From: Megamerina dolium
Taxonomy: Eukaryota > Arthropoda > Insecta > Diptera > Megamerinidae
Length of the DNA: 64,000 nt
NCBI GenBank assembly: GCA_963854835.1
Contig: OY978526.1
Coordinates: forward strand, 88,092,846-88,156,845
Reading direction: 5' to 3'
In this document: positions 58,299 through 64,000 of the stretch, piece by piece
Numbering within the stretch: the first letter of the stretch is position 1
How the letters are laid out: each line of letters starts with the position of its first letter
Notes under the pieces: generated by a model
The model's database searches: none
What the model was told of the DNA's origin: nothing
Seen by the model: the letters and a program-made list of their open reading frames with translations, nothing else
Made by a program: the position numbers and the translations under genes

Positions 58299-60190
58299 AG
58301 ACACAAGGTAATTGAAATGTTGCCGGTATCGACGATTATAACATCCACGTAATAGTAGCAGCAAAAACGAGCCAAAAAAAAAAAAAAAAACAGGTGCGTT
58401 GGCATGTTTATACCTCTGTGGTACATGCTTTCTGCGACATTCTCTTTGGTTTTTATCTCAGATGCTTTCGATCGTCATTAATGTGTACTGTCTATTGTTG
58501 TTGATGCTACTTGTATACATAGGTGTATACAGACTCTAGCATCATGCAACAAACAACAACAACAACAACAACAACAACAAGCGCATACATGACTCAAAGT
58601 AAATACTCGTATGTAAACAGTTAATTTCTGCGCATGCACAACGCATTTATAATCTGTGAACAACAACAAAAAATTAGAAAAAATTGCATAGATTGACACA
58701 AAACAAACATACTCTTACATGTGTATGTACATACATATGTACATACATACATATGTACATACATATATCATATAAATACTAAAAATACTTGTGAATACGC
58801 ATGCATGCAGAACAACCAGTAATTCAGTCTAAGAAATGTTTATTTGTGTTTAATTATCTGCAATATTGCATCTTATACATATATGCTTTAATGTATGTAT
58901 ATGCTTGTATGTAGAAATAACCATACGATTGTACAATTGAAAATTGCATGTAGTTGTGTATGTGTGTGTAGCGCATATTGGCATGTAACTGCATTTCGAC
59001 TTTAATCATTAATTTTTCATATTCACGCATTTTCATAAATATACTTGTATATGTATGTGTTGTATGTGGCACATTGACTAATACTATACACAATGTATGC
59101 CACAATAAATGCGTATGTACATAGTACATATAATATGTTCGAAGGCTTATAAGCTTGTTGCCTTTTCCTAATTTCTTGGCTGTATTACTGAGTATTACTG
59201 AAATATGTCCGTAAGTAAGTAAGAGTAATGGACAGATTTAACTGGTTTTGTGCGTGCGTTGGCTGTTTCTGGTGTATGTATAATAATTCATTGTACGAGT
59301 GAAATGTTTGGCAAACAACCTTTCTTTTCTTATTCATATTATTTTATTTGATTATTTATAATATGACAAGTGCAAAAATAATTTGTTAACTACGAACTTA
59401 CAAGTGAATTTCTTAAAAAGAAACTACCTACATATATTGTATGTTTAAAAGTAATAGAAAATTGATATAAACTTTATATTAGCTTTTGTTGTTTTCATTT
59501 ATAGAGGCAGCATATGAAAGACAGTGTAGAAAATCCATAGTATGGTAACGTAGCTAACATCGTTTACTATAGTATTGTAGATATAAATTGTAACCAGAAT
59601 ATGTGATATATTCTTTTTGGGTCGATTTAATTTGATCTATTTTGTTTTCATTCAGAATTTTTAATTAGGACTGTGCGATCAATCGTTAATTCGAACAAAA
59701 TTAATAATTACATTAATTAAAATTTCGATTAATCCTAATAAAATTCTTCGAATAAAATAATCCAAATATCTATAATAATATTTTCCTATAGATTAGGATT
59801 TTTTGCTCCTGTTTGTTGGGCAATATTTCTTGTAATTAAATGTTACATCAAGATTTCCTACTCTATCATCTAGTGCACTTAGGAATTCGATATTTATTGT
59901 TTCAGTTTTATTGAGTTTCGTTATAGTTTCCCTTTGTCAAAACTATCAATTTTATCCTTCTTGGGTTTTTCAAGGAGATTGTTTCATTTGTCTACAGAAT
60001 TCAATTCAAATTGGATATTCATCAAATCCTTATAATTTTAATTTGAATTGATTAAACATAAATTCAATTTAATTCTCTTTAAAATCTTAAAACCTCTGGT
60101 GGCAAATATTTATTTTTCCCTTAGAAATATTAAACTCCCGCATAAATTCGAGTATAAACTCGCGAGCAGTCAATGCAACATTCTTTGAAT
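58299..60190. other. AT-rich DNA, no recognised gene
   Basis: It includes an AAC run at 58551-58580 and a tract of interleaved TGTACATACATA palindromes at 58723-58768. ATTAAT-rich sequence lies near 59690-59740. No gene is supported. Confidence 0.4.
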
Positions 60191-60199
60191 TCGAACGAG

Positions 60200-60925
60200 A
60201 GTCACGTTGAATGGGTCTTACAGTGAACGAGGGCAAGACGAAGTACATAGTGTTTACAAATAAATAGTCCCGGCGTCTTGGACAGCAAGTCACTGTTGAC
60301 AATTACACTTTCGAGGTGGTGAAGGACTTCGTCTATCTTGAAACCAGCATCAACAACTGTAATGACGTCAGTCTGGAGATCAAGCGCAGCATAACTCTTG
60401 CTAACAGGTGTTACTTTAGGCTAGTAAGCAAATGAGCAGTGGAGCCCTCTCTCGAAGATCGAAAATTACACTCTACAAGTTCCTCAGTATTCCTGTCCTA
60501 ACATATGGCGCAGAAGTCTGGACAATTTCCACCACGGATGAGATGAGAGAAAAGTTCTGCGTAGACATCTTCGGACCTATTTGAGTTGATGACGAGTACC
60601 GAATGAGGTACAACGTTGAGCTGTATAAGCTGTACGCTGCTAACATTGACATAGTCAAACGAATCAAAATTAAGCTGCTGCGCTGGCTGGGCCATGTCGA
60701 GCGAATGGAAGGAGATGTTCCAGCGAAGAGGGTATTTAAATCGGCATCCGCTGGAGGACACAGAAAAAGAGGAAGACCGTTGGAAGGTCCAAGTGTTGGG
60801 TAACTTGTCTGCGCTTGGAATATCCAATTGGCGCCAGCAAGCGAAGAACAGTGAAGACTGGCGCCGCATTATATGTTCGTCCTAAATCAATCATCGGCCA
60901 CATAAGAAGAAGAAGAAGAAGAAGA
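60200..60925 (+). mobile_element. LINE reverse-transcriptase C-terminus with (GAA)n tail
   Basis: The plus frames include YTFEVVKDFVYLETSINNCN, LLRWLGHVERMEGDVPAKRV and LGNLSALGISNWRQQAKNSE, ending RRIICSS and a stop at 60885. The 3' UTR TCAATCATCGGCCACATAAG runs into GAAGAAGAAGAAGAA (60904-60925). It corresponds to the same 3' end as 23706-24350, in the opposite orientation. Confidence 0.82.
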
Positions 60926-61296
60926 AATGTTAATGCCCGTAATATTTAAGATCCGATGTAATACACATCTGATAATAATAATTAAAATAAATGCTTCTTT
61001 AATCCGTGGTATTTAACATATAGTTTTTTAAGCAAAATATCAAATGTCAATTATTTATATAAGCAATATTTCAAATTAATACATAATCGTATATGTATTT
61101 ATAACTAAACAAGTGTAAAATAATGACGTCAATAAACATGAGTTTCATAAGTGCTTGTTACATATACAGGCACTTTCAACACAGTACAACAATTTCAACG
61201 AATAAACTGAACTGATATTGCGAAATAAACAAAACTAATTATAATTATGTAAATATGTTATTAACTTAATGTGTTGGGTCTGATTGTCTCAGACTA

Positions 61297-61380
61297 TAGG
61301 ATGATTTTTTAAGAGCCTTCGGATTTTATTAAAAAAAAAACACATAATGTTTAGAGAAATGTATGAAATCTTGAGTATTC
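61297..61380. mobile_element. Tc1/mariner-like terminus (MITE family)
   Basis: TAGGATGATTTTTTAAGAGC, CTTCGGATT and the following A-run and CACATAA match the left end of the element at 16245-16528. TA (61295-61296) precedes it. The other end is missing. Confidence 0.6.
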
Positions 61381-63100
<1,720 letters not shown>

Positions 63101-63109
63101 TGGATGCCC

Positions 63110-63620
63110 AACACTCATTCCAGCGTTTGGGAGGACATCCAGGTGGCCTCGCAGTCATCGGGTTTCCCGTCATTACAGATTTAGACAACCTATTGTCGGG
63201 CAGTGGTTCAATCCCCGGCTGATGCATAACAACTTTAATATCTAAACGATTTTTCTTTCGAATGGTACCCACCTGTCGGCGAGCAATTGGCAATTCTTCT
63301 AATGAACTCTGTGAAAAAGCTCAGAAAAAGTGTTGCCCTTCTGAGCTGTAGGCCGTAGTTCAATCCCCGGCTGATGCATAACAAATTTAATATCGAAATT
63401 TAATATCAGCCAATGAGCTCTTCGGGGCTTTAAGTGCCACATATTTATTTTTTTTTATTGTCGGACATACTTAACACGTGATTTTTCCACGTAGCTTCGG
63501 CTACGAGGTCGTACCAAAGACTTTTAATTTGGTACCACGAGTAATCCGGTTGGAATTCCTCCAACCTGATCGTTCGGAATGACTCTTCAAATAAATCAAA
63601 TTAGAAACAATCATCATACA
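63110..63620 (-). mobile_element. Probable LINE RT C-terminal relic interrupted by a SINE
   Basis: If the SINE at 63200-63455 is skipped, the minus strand has one open frame from about 63600 to 63110. It includes WYDLVAEATWKNHVLSMSDN, RLSKSVMTGNPMT and ARPPGCPPKRWNECW. The order W..HV..M..NRL, then RPPG.PPKRW resembles the end of RTE/R-type reverse transcriptases (GRPPxRW). The stretch also folds into several perfect short hairpins. The family assignment is tentative. Confidence 0.45.
63200..63455 (+). mobile_element. Chimeric tRNA-derived SINE with duplicated head
   Basis: Flanked by TATTGTCGG at 63191-63199 and 63456-63464. It starts at a B box (GTGGTTCAATCCCC) and runs through the body to AAGCTCAGAAAAAGTG. 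It then restarts at GCTGTAGGCCGTAGTTCAAT, a second B box, and jumps to the 3' end GAGCTCTTCGGGGCTTTAAG, GTGCCACATATTTATT. The middle of the second unit is absent. Confidence 0.82.
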
Positions 63621-63624
63621 GTTT

Positions 63625-64000
63625 TTGAAGTTCAAGAATGTGAGAACCTTCTGCCTTCGAAATTGTTTCACAACTTATGTGGTTGCAAATGGGTTAAGTT
63701 TGTTTTATGCTTCAAAAAATATAACAATAACAACAACAACAATATGAACTTCTTCTTTGTGACATTAATGGTGATCGACTATTTGTTTGCAGCGAAAAAT
63801 AAGCACATAGAAGATGAAAGTGAAGAAGAAGAAGAAGAAGAAGAAGAAGAAGAAAAAATAATGAAAACAATGACAGCAACCTAAGCAACTGTGTTAAAAA
63901 GTTGATATCCGTTTAAGTGTTGCATGCATGCATGCAAGACCAGTGAACTACTTAACACGCATATGTATCTACTTGTATAATACAATATAGCGCCTAAAGT
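63625..64000. other. AT-rich DNA, GAA microsatellite, no recognised gene
   Basis: A GAA run at 63823-63855 gives a poly-Glu tail to an open frame at 63579-63884. That frame overlaps the LINE relic and lacks other support. Confidence 0.45.

Noticed and set aside
63579..63884. Poly-Asn/poly-Glu protein near the right edge
   Set aside because: Made mostly of AAC and GAA microsatellites and overlaps a LINE relic on the other strand.

Overview
This window looks like nuclear DNA of a higher fly (Diptera, Schizophora). A tephritid-type genome would fit, but no species can be fixed from the sequence alone. The reasons are the AT-rich intergenic DNA, introns of about 60 nt, a Drosophila-style CUB-domain secreted protein gene, and many mariner, non-LTR retrotransposon and tRNA-derived SINE remnants. 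It is gene-poor. Only two protein-coding loci can be supported, and most other recognisable features are transposable-element remains.

Genes. (1) A minus-strand gene ends at 2888. Its last two exons (3230-3539 and 2888-3171) encode a low-complexity, charged C-terminal region, and a possible 15-nt in-frame microexon lies upstream at 7011-7025. (2) A plus-strand seven-exon gene at 31002-36017 encodes a predicted 565-residue secreted protein: hydrophobic N-terminus, Thr-rich stalk, a compact Cys module, a CUB domain and a second C-terminal Cys-containing module. Its first five introns are 59-71 nt. The last is 3003 nt and filled with nested transposons.

Mobile DNA. DNA transposons: two mariner copies of one family (4658-5828, 49580-50700), two of a second family (20270-21463, 38476-39330), a tandemly duplicated mariner 3' piece (15375-15850), a maT-like element in the big intron (34130-35400), and three relics of a Tc1/mariner-like family with AGG(G/A)TGATTTTTTA ends (16245-16528, 30340-30511, 61297-61380). 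LINE remains are mostly 5'-truncated ORF2 C-termini: R1-like zinc-knuckle ends, RNase-H-bearing ends and a reverse-transcriptase family whose 3' ends run into short tandem repeats such as (GAA)n. There is one solo gypsy-like LTR (44846-45292).

The most notable system is one tRNA-derived SINE family, present here as about ten clear copies. Several have target-site duplications of 9-16 bp that can be read directly. Its members carry two different 3' modules on the same body. One is a short hairpin followed by GTGCCACATA and a T/A-rich tail. The other is a longer module ending in CCTAA repeats that is shared with the 3' end of an RNase-H LINE at 41954-42673. This is what a SINE that exchanges tails between LINE partners would look like.

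Layout: 1-0.5 kb tandem repeat; 2.7-3.6 kb gene 1; 4.6-15.9 kb mariner, SINE and LINE debris; 16.2-18.9 kb MITE-like element and LINEs; 20.2-24.6 kb mariner, SINE and LINE; 26.7-30.5 kb SINE/LINE nest; 31-36.2 kb CUB gene; 38.4-45.8 kb mariner, LINE and LTR; 49.5-54 kb mariner and SINEs; 54-61 kb LINE fragments; 62-64 kb microsatellites and a SINE inside a LINE relic. The rest is AT-rich, microsatellite-bearing DNA in which I see no gene.
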